DNA of 43,799 nt from Synergistaceae bacterium. GTDB taxonomy: Bacteria; Synergistota; Synergistia; Synergistales; Synergistaceae. Of this stretch, positions 1-9,474 are shown piece after piece; position 1 is the stretch's first letter; each line of letters starts with the position of its first letter. Made by a program: the position numbers and the translations under genes. The DNA is taken from contig JAITRO010000137.1 of NCBI GenBank assembly GCA_031288335.1, positions 1 to 43,799 on the forward strand, given 5' to 3'. The notes beneath the pieces were generated by a model, which was given only the letters and a program-made list of their open reading frames with translations, did no database searches and had not been told where the DNA came from.

Positions 1-3000
1 GAGGCCACTTCCAGCGACGCGAAAAGGAGCGCTATCGCGGAGAGCGACTGTTCGCCGCCGGAAAGCTGGTTTATGCTGGCGGGGTGTTTCCCGGGCGGGC
101 GCGCTATCACGTCCACGCCGCTGTCCCAGAGGGACTCTCCCTCTATCATATCGAGCCTCGCGTCGCCGCCGACAAAGAGCCGCTGAAACAAATCGTTGAA
201 TTTTTTGTCGATCTCGCCTAATGCGTTGGTGAAAATAGCCCTCGCCTCCTGGTCGGCGTCGGATATCAGGCGTTCCAGTTCCCTCATGCTGCCGCCGACG
301 TCGTCGAGCTGCTCGCCCAGGAACGCCAGGCGGTCTTTGAGGCTGCGCTCCTCCGATAGCGCGCCCATGTCGACATCACCCATGGCCTTGAGGCTCCGCT
401 CGCATTCCCTGATGCCGCGCCGGATCTCATCGGGATTTTCAGGCGTCGCCGTTTCCGGGCCGGGATAAGGGTATTGTTCCTCCCATGTCTGGATTATCTC
501 CTCCCGCTCCCTCGACAGCTCGACCGCCCTCATGTTCGCGCCCGACAGTACTTCAGCAGCGGCATGGGCTGCGGTGCGGGCGGTCTCCATGCGGGCGGTG
601 CGCCTCTCGCGGCGTCTGGTTATCGCGTCGTACCGCTCTTTGAAATTCTCCATGCCTTCCGCGGCGCGGCGCCGTGCGCGCGCCGCCTCGGCATAACGCC
701 TGCTGAGCGAGGAGAGTGCGCTTCGCGCGTTCACCATTTCTCTGTCGCACGAGGCGCGCTCCGACTCCATCTCGGACAGCGATTTCATCACAGAACGTGT
801 TTCGGCGGCCACACGCTCGGACAGCACGAACCCGGAGCGCAGTTTTTCCTCCGCTATGGCCGCCTTGCCCTTGAGTTGTTCTATCTCTTTGATCAGCCCC
901 ATGTCGGCCTCTGTGTGGGACACGGCCGCCGTCCGCTCCGCCAGCGACTTCTTCCGCTCGACCAGGGCGCGGTAAGCCTCACCGCACTCGCGGAGGGATT
1001 TGAGGGTTGATTCGCGCTCATTTTTCGCGCGCGCGCGCTCCCTGGTTATCGCCTCCCTGCGTTCATCGCAGGCGCTGCGGCGCGCGGACAGCTCCCTTAT
1101 CTCGGCCGATACGGTGTCCTTAGCGGCGGAAGCCGCGGCCTCTTCCTCTTCCAATCCCGCATAGCCGGCGGAGAGGGATTCAACCAGATGCCGGGCGGCT
1201 TCGACCTCTTTTTCGAGGCTCGTTATGGCGCTCATCATCTCCATTGATTTGCCCGATTTCGCTGCCCGCCCGCCCGATACCGTCCCACCGGGCTGGAACA
1301 CGTCGCCGTCGAGCGTGGTGACGGGCAGCCTGAAACCGTTGCGGACGAGTTCCGTGCCGGTTTGGTAGTCCTCGACGATCAGCAGATCCCCCATTATATG
1401 TTCCAGCGCCGGACGCCAGTGTTCCTCGGATTTGACCAGATCCATGACCCATCCCACCGTTTTTTTCGAGGAGACGCCGCCGTGAGCGCGCGTTCGGGGC
1501 CTGCTGCGCTCCAGTGGGAGGAACGTGGCGCGTCCCATCTGACTCTTCTTGAGGATGTCGATGCAGATTCCGGCCTCGTCCATCGAGTCGGTCAGTATCA
1601 TGAACTGACGTCCGCCGAGAAACGCCTCCATCGCGACGGCGAGTTCCGGCGGACAGGAAAACGCGTCGATCACGACCCTCAAATGGGCCTTGATCCTTCC
1701 GAGTTTAGCGGCGGACAGTATGTGCTGCACGGGGCGGGGGTAGATTTCCGCGGCGGCCCGTTCTTGAAGTTCTTCGAGGCGGTTCGTCATCTTCGACAGC
1801 TCGCGCCTGTTTCGTTGGAGGTCGGCAGACGCGCCCTGCAGCTTGGCGAAGAGGTCGCGATGGCGTGACGCCGCTTCGTCCTGGGCAAGCAGCAATTCCG
1901 CGTGTTTTTTTTCGAGGTCTTCCAACTCGGCCTTTACTTTCTTGAGCGGGTCGCCGGATGCCGATTCTTTTCCGCGCGAAACCGCCTCTGCGAGGGAGGC
2001 GCCAAGCGATTTCATGCGCCCCGAGAGCGCGGCCAGCTTGCCTTCGATCTCTCCCCGTTCGCGGTTCAACTGTTCGGTGTGCTCGCGTTCGGCGTGCAGG
2101 CGGTTTTCCAGAAGCGTGTGTTTCCCCTCCGCTTCGGCGAGCGATTTTTTGACCGCTTCGAGTTCCTCGCGTATGACATGTTCCGAATCTCTGTGCCGGG
2201 CGGACTCGCGTTTCAGCCCGTCCAGTTTCTCCGCGAGCGACGACAGTTCCTCGCTCAGCTGCGCGTTCCTCCGCGCGGCGGACGCGAGCGACGTCCCGTA
2301 TCCATAAGCGGTGCGCGTGAAACCGGCCATGGTATCCTTCGCGGCGTCCAGTTCCCTTATCTGAATTTGGCGCGAGTTCGACAGCTCGGCGACGTCGCGC
2401 TCAATTTTTTCTAAACTGCGTATCCAGGCGGCGAGCCAGGCTTCGCGCGTTTTCGAGCGCTCCTCCAGAAGGGCGCGCTCCGTCTCGTTGGCGGTTGCGG
2501 CGGCATTATTGGCGGCCCTGCGCGTCCAGTAATAGAGACGCCTGTATTCATCGAGCGCGTCGAGCAGCTCGCGTGCGGCCTGCGCGCGTGCTGCCTCCGG
2601 AGCTATCTCGTCGAACCTCGCTTTCAGTTCAGACGAAAACGTCCTGAGTCTCAGATATTCCCCGTTCGCCTCCGCCAGGCGCGACGACGCCTCCTCTCTG
2701 CGTTTGCGGTAAGAGTCTATGCCAAAGAGCGATTCCAACAGCATCCGCCTTGCCTGCGGGCGCTGCTGGATGACCTCTGCCACCTCGCCCTGGCCGATGA
2801 AGGCGAACTTATCCCCACCCAACTGCCACATCCGCTTCGTCTCGTCCAGCTCCGCCAGCGTCACACGGTTCCCGTTGACCGTGACGACAGATCCGGCCTC
2901 CAGGGACACCTTGCGCCGAATCGCGCAGACGCGCGTTCCATCGCGAAGCTGGACGGAGACCGAGGCTTCCGCGCCCTTGGGACACGACGCCGAGCCGTTG

Positions 3001-3197
3001 AATATCAGCCCGTCCTGTCTCGTCACCCGCAATTTCGAGGAATGAGAGTCGCCGAGGACCCATCTCAGGGAATCGAGTATGTTGCTCTTGCCGCTGCCGT
3101 TGGGGCCGACGATGGCGGTCATTCCGGCGTTCAGGGGCAGTTCGTGCGAGCCGCCGAAGCTCTTGAAGTCTTTAAGCTGAAGTCGTGCTATGTACAA
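1..3197 (-). CDS. smc: Chromosome segregation protein SMC (3' end cut by window)
   Basis: Forms the ATPase dimer that compacts and segregates the chromosome together with ScpA and ScpB. The reverse-strand frame opens with the Walker A region (GPNGSGKSN, about residues 30-40), continues through long charged coiled coil and hinge sequence, and reaches the ABC signature LSGGEQSLSAIALL at positions 20-60. The window ends just before Walker B, so about 1065 codons are seen of a protein usually near 1180 residues. The start is taken as TTG at 3197: it directly follows an in-frame TAG and has GGGAGG nine bases upstream. This start lies inside the 3' end of rng (26-base overlap), implying coupled translation as the last visible gene of the mre-smc operon. 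Confidence 0.95.
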   Translation of the reverse strand, partial: MYIARLQLKDFKSFGGSHELPLNAGMTAIVGPNGSGKSNILDSLRWVLGDSHSSKLRVTRQDGLIFNGSASCPKGAEASVSVQLRDGTRVCAIRRKVSLEAGSVVTVNGNRVTLAELDETKRMWQLGGDKFAFIGQGEVAEVIQQRPQARRMLLESLFGIDSYRKRREEASSRLAEANGEYLRLRTFSSELKARFDEIAPEAARAQAARELLDALDEYRRLYYWTRRAANNAAATANETERALLEERSKTREAWLAAWIRSLEKIERDVAELSNSRQIQIRELDAAKDTMAGFTRTAYGYGTSLASAARRNAQLSEELSSLAEKLDGLKRESARHRDSEHVIREELEAVKKSLAEAEGKHTLLENRLHAEREHTEQLNRERGEIEGKLAALSGRMKSLGASLAEAVSRGKESASGDPLKKVKAELEDLEKKHAELLLAQDEAASRHRDLFAKLQGASADLQRNRRELSKMTNRLEELQERAAAEIYPRPVQHILSAAKLGRIKAHLRVVIDAFSCPPELAVAMEAFLGGRQFMILTDSMDEAGICIDILKKSQMGRATFLPLERSRPRTRAHGGVSSKKTVGWVMDLVKSEEHWRPALEHIMGDLLIVEDYQTGTELVRNGFRLPVTTLDGDVFQPGGTVSGGRAAKSGKSMEMMSAITSLEKEVEAARHLVESLSAGYAGLEEEEAAASAAKDTVSAEIRELSARRSACDERREAITRERARAKNERESTLKSLRECGEAYRALVERKKSLAERTAAVSHTEADMGLIKEIEQLKGKAAIAEEKLRSGFVLSERVAAETRSVMKSLSEMESERASCDREMVNARSALSSLSRRYAEAARARRRAAEGMENFKERYDAITRRRERRTARMETARTAAHAAAEVLSGANMRAVELSREREEIIQTWEEQYPYPGPETATPENPDEIRRGIRECERSLKAMGDVDMGALSEERSLKDRLAFLGEQLDDVGGSMRELERLISDADQEARAIFTNALGEIDKKFNDLFQRLFVGGDARLDMIEGESLWDSGVDVIARPPGKHPASINQLSGGEQSLSAIALLFASLEVA

Positions 3198-4695
3198 CTA
3201 CGACGGCCTCCCGGCGCTCCATGACCTCAACTCGATGAACAACGCGGGAAACCGTGCCCTGAAAATCCATCTTGAATTTGTCCCACGCGTATTCGGGATA
3301 TTCGGCCAGGTAAAACCTGCGTCCGAACTCTTCCTCCCACATGGAGAGATATGTCTCGGCTATATATCGCGCTATGGCCGGATGCATCTCCACAAGAAAC
3401 GCCTCGGAAGCCGATCCGTTGACGGAGCGCCGCAGAAACCGCTTCACCTTCATGGCCACGGTTTCCTCCTTGTCGACCCAGCCGAGGCCGCCGCAGAAGG
3501 GGCATCCCCTGCTGATTATCGAGCGCATATCGAGGCGCGCGCGCTTGCGGGTGATCTCTACCAGGCCAAGGGCAGTCACGCCATAAATCCTCGCTTTGCA
3601 CCTGTCGTTCTTGAACAGCTCTTGAAGGGATTCCACCAATTTATTTCTGTCTGACAGTCTATCCATATCTATGAAATCTATTACGACGATGCCCCCGATG
3701 GCCCTCAGGCGAAGCTGGCGCGCTATTTCCTCCGCGGCCTCGAAGTTGGTGTGATAGACCGTGTCCTGCAGATCCTTGGAACCTGTGTATTTGCCGGTGT
3801 TCACGTCTATCACCGTAAGGGCTTCCGTCTGGTCGATCACGAGGTACGCGCCGCTCGGCAGCCACACCTTGCGCTCGTGCATCTCATCTATCGCGCGCTC
3901 GATGCCGTAGACGTCGAATATCGGAAGTCCTCCTCTGTAGAGCGACACTTCCGGCCTGGCGTCGGGCGCGAAGCGATCCATGAAGGCTGATATCTCCTCG
4001 AATTCGTCGGGCGAATCGACCACTATCTCTCCAATGCTCTCGGTCAGTTCGTCGCGCAGTATCCTCTCGACCAGGCCGATGTCCTTGTGCAGAAGGCATG
4101 GGGCTGCTATTTTTTTGGCCTTGCGTTCGACCTCCAGCCATTCTTCCGTGAGTTCGCCCACGTCACGCGCCAGACTTTCATAGTCGCAGCCCTCTGCCAT
4201 GGTGCGGACAATCAGGCCGCATCCTTCGGGACGCAGCTTTCGGGCGATGGCACGCAGGCGCGCCCGCTCGCCGGCGTCATCTATGCGCTTCGACACGCCC
4301 ACGTCCCTGCTCGACGGAACGAGGACGAGGTACCTGCCGGCGAGCGACACCCTTGGGGAGACGCGGGCGCCCTTGCCCCTGTTTGGGGTTTTGAGAACCT
4401 GCACGAGCATGTCCATGCTCGGTTTGACCACCATGCCCACAACGTCGTTCAGGTACAGAAACCCGTTTCTGCCGTCGCCCAGACTGAGGAAAGCGGCATT
4501 CATCCCCGGAAGCACGCTGTCGACCCTCGCCTTGTATATTTCTCCCGCCCGCTGACGCTCCAGCATCCGCTCGATATAAAGGTTGTCCAGCCTGCCCCGT
4601 TTGTCGAGTATTGCCACGCGCATCTCCTCGGGATCTATCACATTTACTATCAGTTTCATCTCGCGATTTTTCAAATACTGATCATCATAGTTCAT
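3172..4695 (-). CDS. rng: Ribonuclease G/E family endoribonuclease
   Basis: Single-strand-specific endoribonuclease for rRNA maturation and mRNA turnover. The protein has 507 residues, the size of RNase G rather than full RNase E. An S1-like RNA-binding region occupies the N-terminus (about residues 35-120, AGEIYKARVDSVLPGMNAAF). The catalytic metal ligands are visible as D297 (VIDVNTG) and D340 (VIDFIDM), 43 residues apart as in the Escherichia coli enzyme (D303 and D346). The zinc-link motif CPFCGG is at C398 and C401. There is no long C-terminal degradosome scaffold. The ATG overlaps the stop of the DUF2344 gene upstream (ATGA), with AAGGAA before it. Its 3' end carries the start of smc. 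Confidence 0.95.
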   Translation of the reverse strand: MNYDDQYLKNREMKLIVNVIDPEEMRVAILDKRGRLDNLYIERMLERQRAGEIYKARVDSVLPGMNAAFLSLGDGRNGFLYLNDVVGMVVKPSMDMLVQVLKTPNRGKGARVSPRVSLAGRYLVLVPSSRDVGVSKRIDDAGERARLRAIARKLRPEGCGLIVRTMAEGCDYESLARDVGELTEEWLEVERKAKKIAAPCLLHKDIGLVERILRDELTESIGEIVVDSPDEFEEISAFMDRFAPDARPEVSLYRGGLPIFDVYGIERAIDEMHERKVWLPSGAYLVIDQTEALTVIDVNTGKYTGSKDLQDTVYHTNFEAAEEIARQLRLRAIGGIVVIDFIDMDRLSDRNKLVESLQELFKNDRCKARIYGVTALGLVEITRKRARLDMRSIISRGCPFCGGLGWVDKEETVAMKVKRFLRRSVNGSASEAFLVEMHPAIARYIAETYLSMWEEEFGRRFYLAEYPEYAWDKFKMDFQGTVSRVVHRVEVMERREAVVVVHSTTSA

Positions 4696-5309
4696 TGTGA
4701 TTCCTTTTCCTTGAGAGAGATAACGTGCCCGCCAGCTTCATCCATCCGCCCGACCGCCGTGCGCTGTATGACCACGTCGGGCCAGCCAGACGCCAATCCC
4801 GCCGCGGTCAGCGCCTTCACCATCTTCGAGGCCCCCGACCGCTCCAAATCCGTGACGGATATGTTCACCGCGTCTCCGTCCGTGCCGATCGACATCAAAC
4901 TGCCAAGCGACGCGAACTCCCTTTCGAGAATCGGCGCGGCGGCGCAAGGCGAAGTTCCGTTGCGAAAGCGGATCGCGTACGACGCGTCGCGGCAGAGTTT
5001 GCTGAGCGATCGTCCCGACACCTCGCGCGCGCAGATCATAGCGAATCCGTCCGGCATGACGCCGGCCCACCGTCCTAGCAGCTCCCCGCGCCATTCGGTC
5101 AGCCAGAACTCGGCGGGTTCGTTCGCGCCCGCCACGCCCACCGGCAGGGGAGGGCCGAACTCGGTCTTTGGATGCGGCGAAAAACCCTGCGTGTACTCCA
5201 TGCCCAGGCCGGCCCTTCTTGCGGCCCTCGCGAACAGGATAGGAAGATCGACGTGAGGGATAAACAGGGCGCGCCCGCCCTTTGAGAAAAATATCCTGAC
5301 GCGTGGCAT
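4692..5309 (-). CDS. TIGR03936-type radical-SAM-linked protein (DUF2344)
   Basis: Member of the DUF2344/TIGR03936 family, about 205 residues, biochemical role unknown. The N-terminal block MPRVRIFFSKGGRALFIPHVD and the motif TQGFSPHPK followed by FGPPLPVG are typical. The family is known to sit beside, or be fused to, a TIGR03960 radical SAM protein and often next to rng, exactly the arrangement here. An open frame extends 52 codons upstream, but that stretch is Arg/Ala-rich and overlaps the radical SAM gene. The ATG at 5309 has GGAG about ten bases upstream and lies just after the preceding stop, so it is preferred. The adjacency suggests action with its neighbours on an RNA or ribosome-linked substrate, which is inference. 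Confidence 0.88.
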   Translation of the reverse strand: MPRVRIFFSKGGRALFIPHVDLPILFARAARRAGLGMEYTQGFSPHPKTEFGPPLPVGVAGANEPAEFWLTEWRGELLGRWAGVMPDGFAMICAREVSGRSLSKLCRDASYAIRFRNGTSPCAAAPILEREFASLGSLMSIGTDGDAVNISVTDLERSGASKMVKALTAAGLASGWPDVVIQRTAVGRMDEAGGHVISLKEKESQ

Positions 5310-5310
5310 T

Positions 5311-7104
5311 CTATGCCGCTCCGGCCCGGCGAGCGCCGGCGCAGTCCGCGAAACGGTTCCATCCGCAGGCGTTGCACGTTCCCCCGTTACAGTCGCCGGT
5401 CGGCGTGCCCGCGAAGGCGCGCGTGCGCTCCGACGCGAGAAATTCCTTCGTGACGCCCGCGTCAATCATGTCCCACGGCAGCGCCTCGTCCAGGGCGCGC
5501 CCGCCTGTGGAGATCGCCTCGGCGTCGATGCCGAGGCCGCGAAACACTTCCTCCCAGCGATTTATGTCGAAATATTCCGTCCAGCCGTCGAAACGCGCCC
5601 CTCTGCGCCACGCCTCCAGAATGGCGCGTCCGAGCGAGGTGCCGCCGCGCGCGAAAACGCCTTCGAGAAAGGTCTGATCCGGTTCGTGGTACGACAGGGA
5701 AATCTTGCCGCCCTTAACGCGGCTTTTGATATAACGCCCCCGTTCTCGCAGCGCGGCTCGCGAGGCCTGGGGTTCCCACTGGAATGGCGTGTGCGGTTTG
5801 GGGACGAATCCCGCGACGGAGACCGAAATTTCGCCGTGCCTTTTGTGCAGCCGCGCATAGTGGACGGCCCTGCCGGCTATGTCGGCCACGCCGTCCAGGT
5901 CGTCCGTTGTCTCCGTCGGCAGCCCCATCATGAAGTAGAGTTTCACGCGATCCCAGCCGTACCGGAATGCGGCGTCGAGCGCGGCGTCCACGCTGTCGTC
6001 GGCGAGCCCTTTGTTTATCACTTTTCTGAGCCTTTCGCTCCCAGCCTCGGGCGCGAAGGTGAGACCGCCTTGCCTCATGCCCTCAAGACGCGAAGCGAGT
6101 TCCACCGAGAACGAGTCCATCCGGAGGCTCGGCAGGCTCAGCCTTATGCGGTTTTTCGCCAGTGTCTCCGACAAACCCGTCACCGCATCGCCCAGGCCGC
6201 TCCAGTCGCAAGTAGCGAGGGACAGCAGTCCGACTTCGTCCCAGCCCGTATATTCGAGCAGGCTTTCGACCTGTGAGACGATCGACGAGGCGCTTCTCTC
6301 GCGTCGGGGACGCCCGATCATACCAGCCTGGCAAAACCTGCATCCGCGGGTACATCCTCTGAACACCTGAACGGTTACGCGATCGTGAATGACGCTTATA
6401 TTTGGGACTATCATGCCGCGGTTTATAAATCCGCGGTCGAGGTCGGCGACTATCGCCGTCCTCACGGGGCGCGCCGCGCCCGGCACGTAGACGCCGCCGA
6501 GATTTGCCAGCGCGTCGAGTTTTTCTTCCCTGGGACGCCCTTTGAGTTCGCTCAGGACGAAGAGCACGGCGGGAAGCGTCTCCTCACCATCGCCGACGCA
6601 GAAGGCGTCGAAGAACATCTCGAACGGCGCGGGAGCGCACGCCCCCGGGCCGCCGCCTATGACCAGGGGGTCCTCGTCCGAACGTTCCGCGCTCAGCATC
6701 GGTATTCCGCCCAGGTCGAGCATGGTCAGGATGTTGGTACCGCACAATTCGTATTGCAGCGTGAAGCCCACCGCGTCGAAATCGCGCATCGGACGCCCGC
6801 TCTCCAGCGACGCGAGAGGAAGCCCCGCCCGGCGCAAACCTTCCTCCATATCCGGCCACGGACAGCAGACACGCTCGGCATCCGCGTAGTCCAGCGTCTT
6901 GACGAGCGAGTACAATATCTGATATCCGAGGTAACTCATGCCCACCTCGTAAACGTCGGGAAACGCGAGGCATATCCTCGCCGCGCGTGCGCCTTTGCCG
7001 GCGCGGCGCGAAACGGAACCCCATTCTCCTCCCGCGTAGCGCCCTGGCCGCTTAACGGAGGCCAGCAGAGCGAAATACGCGTCAGCTATCTCTTCTCGAA
7101 GCAT
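5311..7104 (-). CDS. TIGR03960-family radical SAM protein
   Basis: Radical SAM protein of the uncharacterised TIGR03960 family, about 597 residues. The N-terminal third resembles a cobalamin-binding-like domain (FPDVYEVGMSYLG, then FTLQYELCGTNIL). The radical SAM cluster motif CTRGCRFCQ follows in the centre, and the C-terminus carries a Cys-rich end (DCNGGTCNACGW) that may bind another cluster. The start is placed at ATG 7104 because AAGGGAG lies eleven bases upstream and the resulting N-terminus (MLREEIADAYFALLASVKRPGRY) fits the family. A GTG at 7128 would add eight residues but has a poor ribosome binding site. Its DUF2344 partner begins two bases after its stop. Substrate unknown. Confidence 0.9.
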   Translation of the reverse strand: MLREEIADAYFALLASVKRPGRYAGGEWGSVSRRAGKGARAARICLAFPDVYEVGMSYLGYQILYSLVKTLDYADAERVCCPWPDMEEGLRRAGLPLASLESGRPMRDFDAVGFTLQYELCGTNILTMLDLGGIPMLSAERSDEDPLVIGGGPGACAPAPFEMFFDAFCVGDGEETLPAVLFVLSELKGRPREEKLDALANLGGVYVPGAARPVRTAIVADLDRGFINRGMIVPNISVIHDRVTVQVFRGCTRGCRFCQAGMIGRPRRERSASSIVSQVESLLEYTGWDEVGLLSLATCDWSGLGDAVTGLSETLAKNRIRLSLPSLRMDSFSVELASRLEGMRQGGLTFAPEAGSERLRKVINKGLADDSVDAALDAAFRYGWDRVKLYFMMGLPTETTDDLDGVADIAGRAVHYARLHKRHGEISVSVAGFVPKPHTPFQWEPQASRAALRERGRYIKSRVKGGKISLSYHEPDQTFLEGVFARGGTSLGRAILEAWRRGARFDGWTEYFDINRWEEVFRGLGIDAEAISTGGRALDEALPWDMIDAGVTKEFLASERTRAFAGTPTGDCNGGTCNACGWNRFADCAGARRAGAA

Positions 7105-7159
7105 CTGTTCAAAAACTCCCTTGCTCACATATTTCGCCCGGAGCGAGAAAATTCGGGCT

Positions 7160-8284
7160 TCAAAAGTGAGCGAAATTTTCTTTCACTGGAGAAACAGCCA
7201 CGCTCTGCACCAGTGCGAGCGCGATCGCGACCATCAGCAAAGAACTGCCTCCGTAGCTGAAAAGCGGCATCGGGAGGCCCGTTATGGGGGCGAGCCCCAT
7301 GCTCATGGCTATGCTCTCCATCACCTGAAACCAGAGCCACGCCACCACGCCGATACACAACAGTTTCGCCCTGATGTCCTTGACGCGGAACGCGCCGCGC
7401 AGCATCCGCCAGAACAGGCACGCGAACAGGGCAATAACGATGATACCGCCTATGAAACCGAACTCCTCCGCAAACACGCTGAAGATGAAGTCGGTATGAG
7501 GTTCGGGCAGAAAGTGAAGCTTGCCCTGCGTGCCCTGCAGGAATCCCTTTCCCCATAATCCCCCCGATCCCACGGCTATTCTGGATTGAATGACGTTGTA
7601 TCCCGCGCCCTGAGGGTCGATGTAGGGGTCGAGAAATACGAAGAGCCGCAGTTTCTGATATGCTCTCATGCTTTTCCACAAGATCGGCGTGGCGCACAAC
7701 CCCGTGATCACGAGCCAGGTCAGATATTTTACCGGTGTGCCGGCGACGGCCAGGATCGCGAAAATTATCGCGATGTACACGAGCGCGCTCCCCAGGTCGG
7801 GTTGGAGCAGTATCATGATCACGCTGGACCCGCACATCGCGAGAGTGAGAATCAGATTTTTTATGTTTTCGGGAGGTCTCCGCGCGCAAAAGCGCGACAT
7901 GAACAAAATGAGCGACACTTTGCCCAATTCGGCCGGCTGAAAGCTGATGACACCGAACCGAAACCACCGTACGGCCCCCTTGGAGGCCACGCCCTTGAAG
8001 AAAAGGACGACGAGGCAGAAGAACGTGAACGCGTACAGCCAGAAACCCAATCTGATGAAATTGCGGTATCCCACGCGCAGGATGACGATGTAAACCGCCG
8101 CGCTCGCGCCGCCCCAAATCAATTGCCTCACGACGAATACCACAGTTGATGAGCGAACTCCCTTGCCAGCGCTGTAAATCGAGACGACCCCCAGCGCGAA
8201 AAGCGCGCATGTCAGGACTGCCATTATCTTGTCGAGACCTGCGCGAATTTCGCTCCAATTGTAACTTACCTCTGGAAGGAACAT
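7160..8284 (-). CDS. rodA: Rod-shape-determining glycosyltransferase RodA
   Basis: SEDS-family peptidoglycan glycosyltransferase that polymerises lipid II during side-wall growth together with PBP2, whose gene lies in the same operon. The 374 residues form about ten membrane helices. Conserved SEDS sequence is visible in the second half: GYNVIQSRIAVGSGGLWGKG, then LPEPHTDFIFSVFAEEFGFIGG and the GLPMPLFSYGGSS end motif. RodA rather than FtsW is favoured by the mre/mrd context and the absence of murG or ftsZ nearby. The ATG overlaps the end of minE by 19 bases. Confidence 0.94.
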   Translation of the reverse strand: MFLPEVSYNWSEIRAGLDKIMAVLTCALFALGVVSIYSAGKGVRSSTVVFVVRQLIWGGASAAVYIVILRVGYRNFIRLGFWLYAFTFFCLVVLFFKGVASKGAVRWFRFGVISFQPAELGKVSLILFMSRFCARRPPENIKNLILTLAMCGSSVIMILLQPDLGSALVYIAIIFAILAVAGTPVKYLTWLVITGLCATPILWKSMRAYQKLRLFVFLDPYIDPQGAGYNVIQSRIAVGSGGLWGKGFLQGTQGKLHFLPEPHTDFIFSVFAEEFGFIGGIIVIALFACLFWRMLRGAFRVKDIRAKLLCIGVVAWLWFQVMESIAMSMGLAPITGLPMPLFSYGGSSLLMVAIALALVQSVAVSPVKENFAHF

Positions 8285-8589
8285 CCCGAACGCGCCGTCT
8301 TGTCGTTTTTATCCAAAACCGAGTTGATGGGGATGGTCGCGAGAAGCGCCATAGATCCCTCTTCGCTCTCCAGTCTCAGTTCCATTTGGCTCTCGTTGAT
8401 CTCAAAATATTTTTTGAGAACCTCTATTATATCCCGTCTCATCAGATCCATCTTGCCGGGGCCGATATCGATCCGGTCGTGGACTATTATAAAAGCGAGC
8501 CTTTCCTTCGCCGTTTGTCTCGATGAAACGTCCTTTGCCTGTGCTCCTTCCGCCCCGAAAAGGCCGGAAACGATCGATTTGATGCTCAT
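8266..8589 (-). CDS. minE: Cell division topological specificity factor MinE
   Basis: Small regulator (107 residues) that stimulates MinD ATPase and drives Min oscillation, keeping MinCD away from midcell. The anti-MinCD helix region is visible as TAKERLAFIIVHDR, followed by the dimerisation half LMRRDIIEVLKKYFEINESQMEL. The C-terminal tail (LDKNDKTARSGCSFQR) is longer than in Escherichia coli MinE (88 residues). minE begins six bases after the minD stop and its end overlaps rodA. Its presence shows that the cell uses an oscillating Min system rather than DivIVA-only positioning. Confidence 0.95.
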   Translation of the reverse strand: MSIKSIVSGLFGAEGAQAKDVSSRQTAKERLAFIIVHDRIDIGPGKMDLMRRDIIEVLKKYFEINESQMELRLESEEGSMALLATIPINSVLDKNDKTARSGCSFQR

Positions 8590-8595
8590 TGGCTA

Positions 8596-9399
8596 TTACC
8601 TCCCGCCGGCGAAGGCGTCCTTGATACGCGCTAAAAGGCCCTTTCTGGGAATGTCGAGGTTCATGAACGGAATATCCCCGCCGGTCATGCGGGCGGCGAT
8701 ATTTCTAAACGCGACCCCCGCCTGCGAATCGTCGCTCAACGTCAAGGGCCTGCCCTCGTTCGCGCTCTTGACGACGTTCTCGTCATCCGGGACCATGCCT
8801 ATGAGGGCTATCTGCAGGATGTCGAGCACGTCAGCGACGTCCAGCATATCGCCTTTTTTCACCATATGCGGGCGTATCCTGTTCACGATCAGGAATATGG
8901 GAGATTTCTCCATGGACTCCAGCAGTCCTATTATCCTGTCCGCGTCGCGCACGGCGGATACCTCCGGCGTCGTTATCACCAGGGCTTCGTCCACTCCGGC
9001 GGCCGCATTCCTGAAGCCGGCCTCTATCCCGGCGGGGCTGTCTATCAGCACGAAGTCGAATTCCTTCCTGAGTTCGGAACACACGTGCACCATCTGGTCG
9101 TATGTCACGGCGTCCTTGGTCTTGCTCTGTGCTGTCGGTATCATGAAAAGGTTCTCGACCCGCTTGTCTTTGATGAGCGCCTGGTTCAGGCGGCAGTGCC
9201 CCTCCAGCGCGTCCACCAGCGTGTAAACTATGCGATTTTCGAGTCCCATTACCACGTCGAGGTTTCGAAGGCCCACGTCTCCGTCTATTGCGACCACCTT
9301 GTTGCCTAATATCGCGAGGGCCGCGGCAATGTTAGCCGTGGCCGTCGTCTTGCCAACTCCTCCCTTCCCGGAGGTCACTACTATAACTCGCGGCGCCAT
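8596..9399 (-). CDS. minD: Septum site-determining ATPase MinD
   Basis: Deviant Walker A ATPase (267 residues) that binds the membrane as an ATP dimer and recruits MinC and MinE. The deviant Walker A GKGGVGKTTATANIAAAL is near residues 11-28, and the switch sequence DGDVGLRNLD and the Walker B stretch FDFVLIDSPAGIE follow. The C-terminal basic amphipathic segment (GLLARIKDAFAGGR) is the expected membrane-targeting helix. It sits between minC and minE in the mre operon. Confidence 0.97.
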   Translation of the reverse strand: MAPRVIVVTSGKGGVGKTTATANIAAALAILGNKVVAIDGDVGLRNLDVVMGLENRIVYTLVDALEGHCRLNQALIKDKRVENLFMIPTAQSKTKDAVTYDQMVHVCSELRKEFDFVLIDSPAGIEAGFRNAAAGVDEALVITTPEVSAVRDADRIIGLLESMEKSPIFLIVNRIRPHMVKKGDMLDVADVLDILQIALIGMVPDDENVVKSANEGRPLTLSDDSQAGVAFRNIAARMTGGDIPFMNLDIPRKGLLARIKDAFAGGR

Positions 9400-9474
9400 A
9401 TGGCATTCCTCCTCAAAAACAGGGAACGGCGGCGGACTGTTCGTATGTCCGGCCGGCGGTTCCCTAAAATCCCG

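Noticed and set aside
4087-5256. Plus-strand ORF of 389 codons
   Set aside because: Overlaps rng and the DUF2344 gene on the other strand and has no recognisable domain.
7125-8258. Minus-strand ORF of 377 codons in another frame over rodA
   Set aside because: Out-of-frame reading of rodA with Arg/His-rich sequence; the RodA frame has clear membrane helices.
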